Below are positions 1 to 8,275 of a DNA stretch of 11,098 nucleotides, one piece after another. Source of the stretch: Bacteroidales bacterium UBA1751. Lineage in GTDB: Bacteria; Bacteroidota; Bacteroidia; Bacteroidales; UBA932. A program made the position numbers and the translations under genes. Each line of letters opens with the position of its first letter. The first letter of the stretch is position 1. The stretch spans positions 1 to 11,098 of the forward strand of contig DCHN01000051.1 in NCBI GenBank assembly GCA_002315995.1, written 5' to 3'. The notes under the pieces are model-generated. The model saw only the letters and a list, made by a program, of their open reading frames with translations. It was not told the DNA's origin and did not search any database.

Positions 1-30
1 CCAATGCTCTACCAACTGAGCCATTTCCGC
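1..30 (-). tRNA. tRNA gene, 5' part only (runs off the left edge)
   Basis: Read on the minus strand from base 30 leftward, the sequence has a 7-nt acceptor strand GCGGAAA, then TG, a D stem GCTC paired with GAGC around an AGTTGGTA loop, and the first anticodon-stem bases TTGG. This is the canonical first 30 nt of a bacterial tRNA. The anticodon, T arm and 3' end lie outside the window, so the amino acid cannot be read. The acceptor strand resembles Bacteroidota glycine tRNAs from memory, which is only a guess. A matching -7 promoter box sits 10 nt upstream. Confidence 0.9.
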
Positions 31-39
31 ATATCGCTG

Positions 40-47
40 CAAAGGTA
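40..47 (-). promoter_or_regulatory. Bacteroidota-type -7 box for the tRNA
   Basis: The minus-strand sequence is TACCTTTG, an exact match to TAnnTTTG. Its last base is 10 nt before the first tRNA base, so transcription would start a few nucleotides before the mature 5' end. I see no TTTG-like -33 element 19-21 nt upstream. Confidence 0.65.
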
Positions 48-92
48 CTAATTTTTTAATTACCGCAGATTAAGTAATCATAAAAAACTGCA

Positions 93-100
93 TATCTTTG
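93..100 (+). promoter_or_regulatory. -7 box for the FtsX-like permease gene
   Basis: TATCTTTG matches TAnnTTTG exactly. Transcription would start near 105-107, giving a leader of about 55 nt before the ATG at 161. No good -33 element is visible at the expected distance. It lies back to back with the tRNA promoter in the same 130-bp gap, and nothing else is recognisable there. Confidence 0.6.
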
Positions 101-160
101 TTTTTGGTAAAGCGAAATAATAAAGAGTAAGCACCAATTTTACATCAATAGGAATATTTT

Positions 161-1465
161 ATGAATCTGGAGTTCTATTTGGCAAAGAAGCTTGGAAACT
201 CGGGAAACAGCCGGGAGAGTGCGGCACTATCGGCCGGTGGAAAAAGAGAGTCAAAACGCTCCAGGGGCGGCATTGCAAAGTCGAGCAGAATCATTGCCAC
301 CGTTAGCATTGCAGCCAGCATAGCCATAATTATTGGCGCTGTTGCCATAAGCTCCGGGTTCAACGAGGAGATAAGGGAGAAGACCTCCGGATTCAGTGGA
401 GACATAATCCTTACTCCAATGGGGGTGCCTATTGACAACCATGGTTCCTATCCGGTACAGCCTATCTCATATTTGGATGACTTCACTGCCATAAATGGCG
501 TGAAATCGGTCTATCCGGTTGTATATTCTCCAGCTGTTCTTAAAACTGAAACGGGTATGGAGGGGGTCATTTTCAAGGGTGTAGGTCAGGATTATGACCT
601 CTCATTCTTTGAGAAGAATCTCTGCAGCGGTAGGCTTCCAGAAGTTTCAGATGGAGCACCGCAGGTGCTTATAAGCAGAAGCCTTGCCAATGAACTTGAA
701 CTTGATTGCGGCGATGCCCTGATGTCGTATTTTGTATCTGAATCAGGTGTGAAGGTGAGGAAGTTCAATATTTGTGGGATATTCGATGCCCAGCTCGATA
801 GAGTTGACAAGTCACTTGCAATAACCGACGCATCAACAATAGCCAGAGTAAATGGGTGGCAGGAGAATGAGTGCTCCGGTTATGAGATTTTTCTCAAAAG
901 CAGGAACTACAGCGACCAGAAGATTGATGCAATATGCAATGCCGTTGATGATATACTGCAGGAGAAGAGTACAGATGACGTATTCTCCTTGCAGATGCTC
1001 CCGTTGAAAGATAGTTACTGGGTCTTCTATGACTGGCTGAACCTTCTTGACATAAATGTGCTCATAATACTTGTGCTTATGATTGCTGTTGCCGGGTTCA
1101 ACATTATTTCAGGACTTCTTATAATAATATTCGAGCACATCTCCACAATAGGTCTTTTCAAGGCTCTTGGAATGGAGAACAATTCAATATTCAAGCTCTT
1201 TATATACAAATCTCTGGCAATGGTTGGACGGGGAATGTTATATGGAAATATTGTTGCAGTCTCATTTTGTATCATTCAACGATCAACACATTTCATTACA
1301 TTGGATCCTGTGAACTATTTGATTGACCACGTTCCGGTTCATCTTACTTTGTCAACATTCATTGCAACAAATGTTGCAAGCGCCGCGGCAATACTTCTTA
1401 TTATGCTTATTCCTTCCAGAATCATATCAAAAATTGACCCTGCAAAGGCCCTGCAGGTTAAATAA
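161..1465 (+). CDS. FtsX-like ABC transporter permease (LolC/LolE-like)
   Basis: This 434-residue protein is an inner-membrane permease of the FtsX/MacB/LolCE type, which works with a cytoplasmic ATPase on substrates at the outer face of the membrane, such as lipoproteins. It has the family layout: one membrane segment near residues 44-65, a large periplasmic domain to about 295, then three segments near 297-325, 349-372 and 396-420. After the second segment comes the coupling-helix signature TIGLFKALGM (329-338). The C-terminus has the PSRIISKIDPAKAL-type ending. Residues 11-40 form a Gly/Ser/Arg/Lys-rich stretch before the first segment. The MNLEFYLAKK start resembles Bacteroidales Lol-type permeases. 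The ATG has no Shine-Dalgarno sequence but follows an AT-rich leader with a -7 box. No ATPase gene is adjacent, so the partner must lie elsewhere. Family assignment is firm; the true substrate is not known. Confidence 0.88.
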   Translation: MNLEFYLAKKLGNSGNSRESAALSAGGKRESKRSRGGIAKSSRIIATVSIAASIAIIIGAVAISSGFNEEIREKTSGFSGDIILTPMGVPIDNHGSYPVQPISYLDDFTAINGVKSVYPVVYSPAVLKTETGMEGVIFKGVGQDYDLSFFEKNLCSGRLPEVSDGAPQVLISRSLANELELDCGDALMSYFVSESGVKVRKFNICGIFDAQLDRVDKSLAITDASTIARVNGWQENECSGYEIFLKSRNYSDQKIDAICNAVDDILQEKSTDDVFSLQMLPLKDSYWVFYDWLNLLDINVLIILVLMIAVAGFNIISGLLIIIFEHISTIGLFKALGMENNSIFKLFIYKSLAMVGRGMLYGNIVAVSFCIIQRSTHFITLDPVNYLIDHVPVHLTLSTFIATNVASAAAILLIMLIPSRIISKIDPAKALQVK

Positions 1466-1472
1466 TAATTAG

Positions 1473-1480
1473 TATATTTG
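1473..1480 (+). promoter_or_regulatory. -7 box for the RND efflux operon
   Basis: TATATTTG matches TAnnTTTG exactly in the 66-nt gap after the permease stop codon. Transcription would start near 1486, leaving a leader of about 46 nt before the ATG at 1532. No clear -33 element is seen. The TTG that would open the longest reading frame (1478) is part of this box, which argues against it being a translation start. No hairpin terminator separates the permease from this promoter, so read-through from upstream is possible. Confidence 0.62.
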
Positions 1481-1531
1481 CACTTTATTCGCCTTAGTGT
1501 TTTTATTGGAAACAAATTTATTATATCAAAT

Positions 1532-2656
1532 ATGAAGCATTCATTATCATTTATGGCGCTGGTGCTGGTTGCGGCATTGGGCGCATCATGTTCTAATTCG
1601 CAGGTGCAGGAGATGCAGGCACCTGAAATGAAAGCAGTTAAAATAGAGCCACAGAAGGTTACCGAAACCCTTGAGTATGCTGCGCAGATAAGGGGAAAAC
1701 ATGACGTGGCAATTTATCCTCAGGTAACCGGTACAATTACATCAATAAAGGTGAAGGAGGGTCAACTCGTTCAGAAAGGGCAGGTTCTTTTTGTAATCAA
1801 TCAGGTTCCTTTCATGGCTGAGTATGAAACAGCAAAGGCCAATCTTGATGCAGCAAAGGCTCAGGTTGCCACATCTGAACTTACTTATGAGAACTACAAG
1901 ATACTTTATGAGAGAAATGTGGTTTCAAAGTACCAGATGATGGTTTCATACAATCAGATGCTTACCGCAAAGGCTCAGGCTGCCCAAGCTTCTGCAAAAC
2001 TTACCTCTGCGAAGGAGGATCTCTCGTTTACTGAGGTAAGGAGCCCTGTTACTGGTCTTGTGGGAGTTCTTCCATTCAAGGAGGGTGCTTTGGTATCTCC
2101 TCAGATTCCTGAACCTTTGACAACTGTCTCTGACAACTCGGAAGTTGAGGCATACGTTTCAATAAGCGAGTATCTCTATTTGAGAATGGTTAGAGAAATG
2201 GGCAACCCTGTACAGAATGAGAGCAAGAGAAACAAGGGAGCTGAATTCAGACTTAAACTGAAGGATAACTCAATTTATGAACTTACCGGTAAGGTGAGCT
2301 CAATAAGTGGAGTTATTGATCCTGGAACAGGTTCATTGAATGTAAAGGTTCTCTTTGAAAACAAGGACCGTATGCTCATTTCAGGTGGTACTGCAAAACT
2401 CCTTATGACATACGATGAGGACAATTGCATTGTACTTCCAAAAACTGCTGTAAAGGAGCTCCAGGACAAGCATTTTGTATACAAGGTTGTTGATGGCAAG
2501 ACTATTATGACTGAGGTTGAGGTTGTTAGAATGAACGGTGAGTCTTCAAGCAGAAATTATCTTGTAACATCCGGACTAGCTGCCTCAGATGTTGTAATTG
2601 TTGAGGGAGTGGGCAAACTCTCTGACGCAATGAGTGTTGTTCCTGTTCTGAATTAA
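1532..2656 (+). CDS. RND efflux periplasmic adaptor (membrane-fusion) lipoprotein
   Basis: This 374-residue adaptor links the inner-membrane RND pump to the outer-membrane channel, like AcrA or MexA. It starts with a lipoprotein signal peptide with lipobox GASC, so Cys20 is the likely lipidated residue. A lipoyl/biotinyl-like half follows (about 58-90, with VTGTITSIKVKEGQLVQKGQ). Next come an alpha-helical hairpin rich in Ala, Gln and Lys (about 95-165), the returning lipoyl half (RSPVTGLVG, 170-178), and a beta-barrel and membrane-proximal region to the end (GTGSLNVKVLF, VLPKTAV). I chose ATG 1532 over TTG 1478 because TTG 1478 lies inside the -7 box, and the ATG puts the signal peptide at the N-terminus. 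There is no Shine-Dalgarno sequence; the leader is AT-rich. It is the first gene of the operon, 11 nt before the pump gene. Substrates cannot be inferred. Confidence 0.93.
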   Translation: MKHSLSFMALVLVAALGASCSNSQVQEMQAPEMKAVKIEPQKVTETLEYAAQIRGKHDVAIYPQVTGTITSIKVKEGQLVQKGQVLFVINQVPFMAEYETAKANLDAAKAQVATSELTYENYKILYERNVVSKYQMMVSYNQMLTAKAQAAQASAKLTSAKEDLSFTEVRSPVTGLVGVLPFKEGALVSPQIPEPLTTVSDNSEVEAYVSISEYLYLRMVREMGNPVQNESKRNKGAEFRLKLKDNSIYELTGKVSSISGVIDPGTGSLNVKVLFENKDRMLISGGTAKLLMTYDEDNCIVLPKTAVKELQDKHFVYKVVDGKTIMTEVEVVRMNGESSSRNYLVTSGLAASDVVIVEGVGKLSDAMSVVPVLN

Positions 2657-2667
2657 TTTTTTGTGCT

Positions 2668-5600
2668 ATGGATATTAGCGGATTCATAAAAAAACCGGTA
2701 CTCTCAATTGTTTTGAGTATTCTGGTATCTTTGGTCGGCATCCTTGGATATATGTCACTTCCGGTTGAACAGTATCCAGATATTGCGCCTCCTACCATAA
2801 ATGTGTATACCACATATTTCGGTGCAAATGCTGAAACAATTATCAAAGCTGTAATTACTCCTCTGGAGGAGTCTATAAATGGTGTTGAGAACATGATATA
2901 CATGTCTTCAACTGCCGCAAATAACGGAACTGCCAGCATTGATGTGGTCTTCAAACAGGGAACAGATCCTGATGTGGCGTCAGTTCTTGTCCAGAACAGG
3001 GTTTCATCGGCACTTGCACAGTTGCCAACTGAGGTTAAGAATGTTGGTGTAACCACTGAGAAGAAGCAGAACTCAATGCTTCAGATTATTAACGTATGGT
3101 CTCCAGACGACAGGTTCAACTCTGAGTGGCTTACCAACTTCGCGATTATTAACATCAAACCAAAACTTCTGAGAATCACCGGTATTGGAAAGTTCGATGT
3201 GCTTTCCGCCACATATTCAATGAGAATATGGATGGACCCTATGAAATTGCAGCAGTATTCACTTGCTCCTCAGGATATAATAAGTGCGGTTGCTTCCCAG
3301 AACTTTGAGTCAGGTACTGGTACAATAGGTGAGAACTCCGACGAGTCATATCAGTACACAATGAAATATTCCGGCCGATTCAAGACGGTTGAGGAGTTTG
3401 AGAATATTGTGCTCAGGGCAACGTCAGATGGCAGTGTGCTTCGTTTGAAGGAGGTTGCAACCGTTTCATTGGGTATTGAGAATTACAATATGCAGGGCAA
3501 TATGGATGGTCATCCAGGTTCAATGGCTATTGTATATCAGGCGCCTGGATCAAATGCTCAGAAAGTCAACCAGCAGATTGACGCTTTGCTCGATGAGGTA
3601 AGGCAGAATGACCTTCCTTCTGGAGTTGAGATTTCACAGTTGCTTAATACCAACGAATTCCTTGATGCTTCAACCAATGAGGTGTACAAGACTTTGATTG
3701 AGGCCATTATTCTGGTTATCATTATTGTGCTTGTCTTCCTTCAGGACTTGAGAAGTACCTTCATTCCATTTGTAGGAATTCTGGTCTCACTTATTGGAAC
3801 TTTTGCATTCATGCTGGTTATGGGATTCTCCATAAACCTCATTACGTTGTTTGCTCTGGTCCTTGTAATTGGAACTGTGGTGGATGACTCCATAATTGTG
3901 GTGGAGGCCGTTCATGCCAAGTTTGACAAGGGTATCAAGTCGCCTCTCAAGGCAACGCAAAGTGCTTTGGGAGAGATTACGGGTGCCGTTATTACCTCAT
4001 CCCTTGTATTTATGGCCGTGTTTGTTCCTGTATCATTCCTTGGCGGAACCAGTGGCGAGTTCTACAAGGAGTTCGGTCTCTCCATGGCCTTCGCGGTAGG
4101 TATTTCGGCCTTCAATGCTCTTACAACCGTTCCTGCGCTCTGCGCAATAATGCTCAAACCAAAGAAAACTGAGGGATCTTCACTTACCGCTAGATATATA
4201 AGATGGTTCGACAGTTCTTTTGAAAAGATGAGTTCCAAGTATGCAGGCGGAATACGTCATTTCCTTAAGGCTCCTGTTGTATCTTGGGGCATTATTATTG
4301 GATCCATTTTCCTTCTGGGATATTTCATGACCAGCATGAAGACAGGTCTTGTGCCTGAAGAGGATCAGAGAATACTTATATGTGAGGTGGGTACTGCGCC
4401 CGGCTCATCTTTGAATACTACAGCTGATGTAACTCGTCAGGTGTATGAAGCAATAAAGGACTTTCCTGAAGTAGAGCATATCAGTTATGTTACTGGATAT
4501 GGTTTCGTATCAGGAGCTTCATCTACTGCTGCAGCAGTAATTGTGAGGTTGAAGCATTGGGATGAGAGGGATGGACTGGAACATTCTCAGTGGGGTGTGC
4601 AGAGAAAGATTGTAATGGCTACCCAGGGTATCAATGACGCGCTTTTCGTATTCCCATTCGGACTTCCTATGATTCCGGGATACGGAACAAGTTCCGCTGT
4701 TGACCTGCATGTAATGGATAGAATGGGAGGTAGTGTGCAGGATCTTCTGAATGTTACAAAGGATTTTGTTGACAAGTTGAACGCCAGACCTGAAATAGCC
4801 GGCGGCGCCCTCTACACATTTAAGCTCGACAACCCTCAGTGGCAGGTTGATGTGGATGTGCCTGCATGTATCAGTGCCGGTACAGATCCTAACACTGTGC
4901 TTCAGACTGTTGCAGCCAACTTCGGTGGATCTTACATTTCAGACATCAACCTCTTCAATAAGGTTTACAAGGTAATGTTGCAGGCCGGTCCTGAGTACAG
5001 AACAGATGAATCTGCTCTTGACAGGATGTTCGTAAAACTCAGCAACGGTAAAATGTCACCTCTGTCGAATTTCGTCACCCTTACAAGAGTGTATGGAAGT
5101 GAGTCTCTGAGACGTTTCAATATGTGCAATGAAATCAATGTCAGTGTAAACCCTGCTCCAACCAGCAGCTCCGGTGATGTGGTCAAGGCCATAAGGGAGT
5201 GTGCAAAGGAGTATCTTCCAACGGAATATACAGTTGATTTCGGCGGTATGGCGCGTGAGCAGAGTGATGGAGCGGGACTTATTGGAGTTCTGTTGCTCTG
5301 TATGTTCATCATATACCTGATACTATCGGCATTGTATGAGAGCTTCATTATCCCATTCTCAGTATTGTTGTCAGTTCCGTTCGGACTTATGATGTCGTAT
5401 CTGGCTTCATACCTGTTCGGCATGGAGAACAATATCTATCTGCAAACAGGTGTAATCATGCTTATTGGACTTATTTCAAAGACCGGTATTCTTATTACTG
5501 AGTTTGCCGTTCAGAAACATGAGCAGGGAATGGATATTGTCTCCTCTGCCATTGCTGCTGCGGAGGCACGTTTGAGACCTATTCTTATGACCGTTCTTAC

Positions 5601-5832
5601 AATGGTCTTCGGTTTGTTCCCTATGGTTGCTGCAACAGGTGTAGGAGCAAACGGCAGCCGTGCGCTTGGTTTGGGTACTGTTGTGGGTATGACATTCGGT
5701 GCAATTGGTCTGCTTCTCTTCGTTCCTGTTCTTTATGTCTTTTTCCAGACATTGCAGGATAAATTCTCAGCAGGAAAGCATAATGAGGATGATGAGGAAA
5801 TTGTTGCAACCATAAACAGTGAGGAGAAATAA
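2668..5832 (+). CDS. AcrB-type RND multidrug efflux pump, inner-membrane subunit (HAE1 family)
   Basis: This 1054-residue protein has the full AcrB/MexB length and plan: membrane segment 1 (about 10-30), a first large periplasmic region (about 31-340), segments 2-6 (about 342-492), segment 7 (about 537-555), a second periplasmic region, and segments 8-12 (about 870-1026). It exports substrates from the periplasm and outer membrane leaflet using the proton gradient. The proton-relay residues are present: the Asp406-Asp407 pair in segment 4 (GTVVDDSIIVVEAV), Lys938 in segment 10 (LIGLISKTGILITEF), and Arg968 and Thr975 around segment 11 (RLRPILMT). These match AcrB D407/D408, K940, R971 and T978. 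The C-terminus is a short acidic cytoplasmic tail. The gene lies 11 nt after the adaptor and 16 nt before the channel gene, without an upstream Shine-Dalgarno sequence. It appears intact. Which compounds it exports cannot be read from sequence. Confidence 0.96.
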   Translation: MDISGFIKKPVLSIVLSILVSLVGILGYMSLPVEQYPDIAPPTINVYTTYFGANAETIIKAVITPLEESINGVENMIYMSSTAANNGTASIDVVFKQGTDPDVASVLVQNRVSSALAQLPTEVKNVGVTTEKKQNSMLQIINVWSPDDRFNSEWLTNFAIINIKPKLLRITGIGKFDVLSATYSMRIWMDPMKLQQYSLAPQDIISAVASQNFESGTGTIGENSDESYQYTMKYSGRFKTVEEFENIVLRATSDGSVLRLKEVATVSLGIENYNMQGNMDGHPGSMAIVYQAPGSNAQKVNQQIDALLDEVRQNDLPSGVEISQLLNTNEFLDASTNEVYKTLIEAIILVIIIVLVFLQDLRSTFIPFVGILVSLIGTFAFMLVMGFSINLITLFALVLVIGTVVDDSIIVVEAVHAKFDKGIKSPLKATQSALGEITGAVITSSLVFMAVFVPVSFLGGTSGEFYKEFGLSMAFAVGISAFNALTTVPALCAIMLKPKKTEGSSLTARYIRWFDSSFEKMSSKYAGGIRHFLKAPVVSWGIIIGSIFLLGYFMTSMKTGLVPEEDQRILICEVGTAPGSSLNTTADVTRQVYEAIKDFPEVEHISYVTGYGFVSGASSTAAAVIVRLKHWDERDGLEHSQWGVQRKIVMATQGINDALFVFPFGLPMIPGYGTSSAVDLHVMDRMGGSVQDLLNVTKDFVDKLNARPEIAGGALYTFKLDNPQWQVDVDVPACISAGTDPNTVLQTVAANFGGSYISDINLFNKVYKVMLQAGPEYRTDESALDRMFVKLSNGKMSPLSNFVTLTRVYGSESLRRFNMCNEINVSVNPAPTSSSGDVVKAIRECAKEYLPTEYTVDFGGMAREQSDGAGLIGVLLLCMFIIYLILSALYESFIIPFSVLLSVPFGLMMSYLASYLFGMENNIYLQTGVIMLIGLISKTGILITEFAVQKHEQGMDIVSSAIAAAEARLRPILMTVLTMVFGLFPMVAATGVGANGSRALGLGTVVGMTFGAIGLLLFVPVLYVFFQTLQDKFSAGKHNEDDEEIVATINSEEK

Positions 5833-5834
5833 TT

Positions 5835-5840
5835 AGGAGG
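5835..5840 (+). promoter_or_regulatory. Strong Shine-Dalgarno site for the outer-membrane factor
   Basis: AGGAGG is a full anti-SD complement. It lies 8 nt before ATG 5849, a standard spacing, but only 2 nt before ATG 5843, which is too close. It therefore decides the start of the next gene. The two preceding operon genes have no such site. Confidence 0.75.
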
Positions 5841-5848
5841 AAATGCTT

Positions 5849-7243
5849 ATGAAACGAATATTATACATATCAGTTTTGGCTTTGCTTGTAGCATCTTGCG
5901 GAATATGGGGAAAATACCACAGGGAGGTTCCTGTTCCAGATAATGTTTTCGGCGATTCGCTTACTGCAAATGTCCGTGATACAATTGTCTCTCTCGACAG
6001 TACAATTCTGAATACATCATTCGGAGCTATTGGCTGGAGGGAAATTTTCAGGGATCCATGTTTGCGGAGACTTATTGATACTGCTCTTGTGAAGAATCAG
6101 GATCTGTTAACTGCACATGAGAATGTGATTCAGGCTGAAGCTTCTCTTACTACTGCACGGTTGTCATATTTGCCTACTGTGTCATTGGGAAGTTCTGCAT
6201 CACCTGTTGTTACATGGAATCAGGGCGGTGATTTCTCATATTCGGGAGCAGCATATGCAAGTTGGCAGCTCGATCTTTTCGGCCAACTTACCAACAGGAA
6301 GTGGGCCGCAAAGGCTACCAAAGAGCAGATGAAGGATATGGAGCAGGCTGTGAGGGCTTCCCTTATTGCTTCCGTTGCAAATTGCTATTTCACCCTGCAG
6401 ATGTATGATGCTCAGATGAAGGTTGCCCTTGAGGCTCGTGACAACTGGGAAAAGACTGTTGAGGTCATATATTACCTCAAGGAGTCCGGAATGACAACTG
6501 AGGCTGGAGCAGCGCAGATGGAGGCCAACTACCATGACATCTGTGCACAGGTCAAAAACTTTGAGGCTGCAATAAATGAGATGCAGAATGTCATTTGTTC
6601 ACTTATTGCTTCTACACCAAAGACAATAGAGAGGACTCCTCTTGACTATAAGACCATGCCTGAAAAATTCGATTTGGGTATTCCTGTTGGTACCCTTCTT
6701 TCAAGACCTGACGTGAGGTCAGCTGAGAGAGCATTGGAGGCTGCTTATTATAACCTTCATGCATCAAGAAGTGATTTCTTCCCAAGCATAATACTTGGAG
6801 GATCGTTCGGGTGGATAGGTGCATCAGGAGCAATCAGTTCACCTGCTGAGTCAATTGCAGTTGGAACGGCAAATCTTATTATGAGCCTTTTCAATTCAGG
6901 AAAGCTCATGGCGGCAAACAAGGTTGCTTCAAGCAAGCAGACACAGGCCAGACTTGCTCTGGAGAAGTGTATGCTTGATGCAGGTCTTGAGGTGAACAAT
7001 CTGCTTGTGACATATCAGAAACAGAGAGAGAACATTGAAATATACCAGAAAGAGGTAACAGCCCTTGCACGCGCTAGCGAGAGTACCGAGTTCCTTATGA
7101 AATATGGAACAACAACCTATTTGGAGGTACTCACAGCAAAGAATACTCTTCTTACTGCACAGCTTACGCAGTTGCAGAATCAGGCTGGTCTCTTGCAAAC
7201 TGCAACTTCTCTCTATCAGGCGCTTGGCGGAGGAGCGGAGTAA
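5849..7243 (+). CDS. TolC/OprM-type outer-membrane efflux lipoprotein
   Basis: This 464-residue protein is the outer-membrane channel of the tripartite pump. It begins with a lipoprotein signal peptide and lipobox VASC (Cys17), as in OprM-type factors. Family motifs appear in order: WREIFRDPCLRRLI (63-76) with TALVKNQDL following, WQLDLFGQL (139-147), LLSRPDVRSAE (283-293), DFFPSIILGG (309-318) and the terminal YQALGGG (456-462). Two long helical repeats with coiled-coil character lie near 80-110 plus 155-255 and 285-310 plus 355-455, as expected for the two OEP repeats of the periplasmic barrel. I chose ATG 5849, not 5843, because AGGAGG at 5835-5840 is correctly spaced only for 5849, which also gives the typical MKR start. 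It forms one transcription unit with the adaptor and pump genes. It is intact, and its length is normal for the family. Confidence 0.94.
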   Translation: MKRILYISVLALLVASCGIWGKYHREVPVPDNVFGDSLTANVRDTIVSLDSTILNTSFGAIGWREIFRDPCLRRLIDTALVKNQDLLTAHENVIQAEASLTTARLSYLPTVSLGSSASPVVTWNQGGDFSYSGAAYASWQLDLFGQLTNRKWAAKATKEQMKDMEQAVRASLIASVANCYFTLQMYDAQMKVALEARDNWEKTVEVIYYLKESGMTTEAGAAQMEANYHDICAQVKNFEAAINEMQNVICSLIASTPKTIERTPLDYKTMPEKFDLGIPVGTLLSRPDVRSAERALEAAYYNLHASRSDFFPSIILGGSFGWIGASGAISSPAESIAVGTANLIMSLFNSGKLMAANKVASSKQTQARLALEKCMLDAGLEVNNLLVTYQKQRENIEIYQKEVTALARASESTEFLMKYGTTTYLEVLTAKNTLLTAQLTQLQNQAGLLQTATSLYQALGGGAE

Positions 7244-7246
7244 TAG

Positions 7247-8275
7247 ATGTCCTGTATCATAGGAAAGGGTAATAACAACAATATCAACGGGCCCGACTTG
7301 TTATCAAGGCTCGTTGATATTTTAAAGGTGTCACTTGGCACAGGCGGAGCTGTGCCATTGCCCCCTGATATTAATTGGCAGGCAATTCTGGAGCTTGCCA
7401 AGAGAGAAGGGGTTGTGGGACATCTTGTCGATGGCGTAAATATCCTTGCCGATGATGAAACTGCTGAGATTTCATTATATCTTCCTGAAAACAGGGATAT
7501 AAAAAAACTTTACTTCAGCGCCTATCTTGCATTGGAGAAGGCCAATGAAAAAATGATTGGCAGAGCGGTGGAACTCACGGATTTCTTCAGGGAATCTGGT
7601 ATATCCTCATGTATTCTAAAAGGGGTTGGAATGCTTTATCTCTATAGAAACCCTATGTTGCGGCAGGTAGGAGATATAGATATATGGGTAGATACCACAA
7701 TGGAGAGTGCTGTGGATATTGTAAAAAGGCGTTGTGGAATCTCTCATGTGACCTATCACCATTTCAGTGCTGAATTCTTCGGCGATACTGAGGTTGAGGT
7801 ACATTACAGGCCGGCATGGCTTTACAATCCTTTTAAAAACAGAAAGCTTCAAAGATATTTTTCGCAGATTTCACAAAGGGAGTTCATGCGCATTGGAGAA
7901 GATGGTTTTGCCTCGCCGGATATTGAATTCTATCTTGTTTTTTCTGCTGTTCATATTTACAAACATCTCTATGAACGAAATGTAAGGTTGAAGCAGTTTG
8001 TGGACTATTTACATATTCTTGCCGCTTCAACAAAGGAGCAGCGTAGTGAAGCATTTGCCTTTTTATGCTCTCTTGGACTGGAGGATTTTGTCGGGTATCT
8101 GATGTGGCTGATGAAGAAGATACTCAATATAGAGGGGGAATATATGCTTTGCACTCCTGTATGCAACAGAAGACGTCCATTGGGTGAGATGATTTGGCTG
8201 TACCCGTGGAAAATATGGCATTGGATATGGCGAAGAACATACGTTGCCTCAATTGCGGGATACAAAAGCGTATAA
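7247..8275 (+). CDS. Nucleotidyltransferase-like protein (resembles the NTP_transf_5 family)
   Basis: This 342-residue protein has the core pattern of a minimal nucleotidyltransferase: a CILKGVGMLYLY segment (122-133), then RQVGDIDIWVD (139-149) with the metal-binding Asp143 and Asp145, and a later acidic strand VEVHYRP (183-189) that may supply the third carboxylate at Glu184. Helical segments follow, including VRLKQFVDYLHIL (246-258). The C-terminus is Trp- and Arg-rich (WKIWHWIWRR, 321-330). There is no signal peptide, so it is probably cytoplasmic. This family (annotated as uncharacterised nucleotidyltransferase, PF14907 from memory) has no firm substrate; members are often seen near polysaccharide genes. 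Here it follows the outer-membrane factor stop codon by 3 nt and in the same frame, with GGAG at 7237-7240 as a possible Shine-Dalgarno site, so it is most likely co-transcribed with the pump. A role in efflux is not evident. Family call by motif recall, not by search. Confidence 0.75.
   Translation: MSCIIGKGNNNNINGPDLLSRLVDILKVSLGTGGAVPLPPDINWQAILELAKREGVVGHLVDGVNILADDETAEISLYLPENRDIKKLYFSAYLALEKANEKMIGRAVELTDFFRESGISSCILKGVGMLYLYRNPMLRQVGDIDIWVDTTMESAVDIVKRRCGISHVTYHHFSAEFFGDTEVEVHYRPAWLYNPFKNRKLQRYFSQISQREFMRIGEDGFASPDIEFYLVFSAVHIYKHLYERNVRLKQFVDYLHILAASTKEQRSEAFAFLCSLGLEDFVGYLMWLMKKILNIEGEYMLCTPVCNRRRPLGEMIWLYPWKIWHWIWRRTYVASIAGYKSV

Noticed and set aside
1478..1531. An 18-residue N-terminal extension of the first adaptor from TTG 1478
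   Set aside because: The TTG is part of the -7 box, and the extension would bury the lipoprotein signal peptide that begins at ATG 1532.
2526..3056. A 176-codon open frame on the minus strand
   Set aside because: It is antisense to the adaptor and pump genes, which are clearly coding there, and its peptide looks like no known family.
4965..5432. A 155-codon open frame on the minus strand
   Set aside because: It is antisense to the RND pump, whose conserved sequence explains the region.
5843..5848. ATG 5843 as start of the outer-membrane factor
   Set aside because: It lies only 2 nt after AGGAGG, whereas ATG 5849 has the normal 8-nt spacing and gives a standard MKR lipoprotein start.
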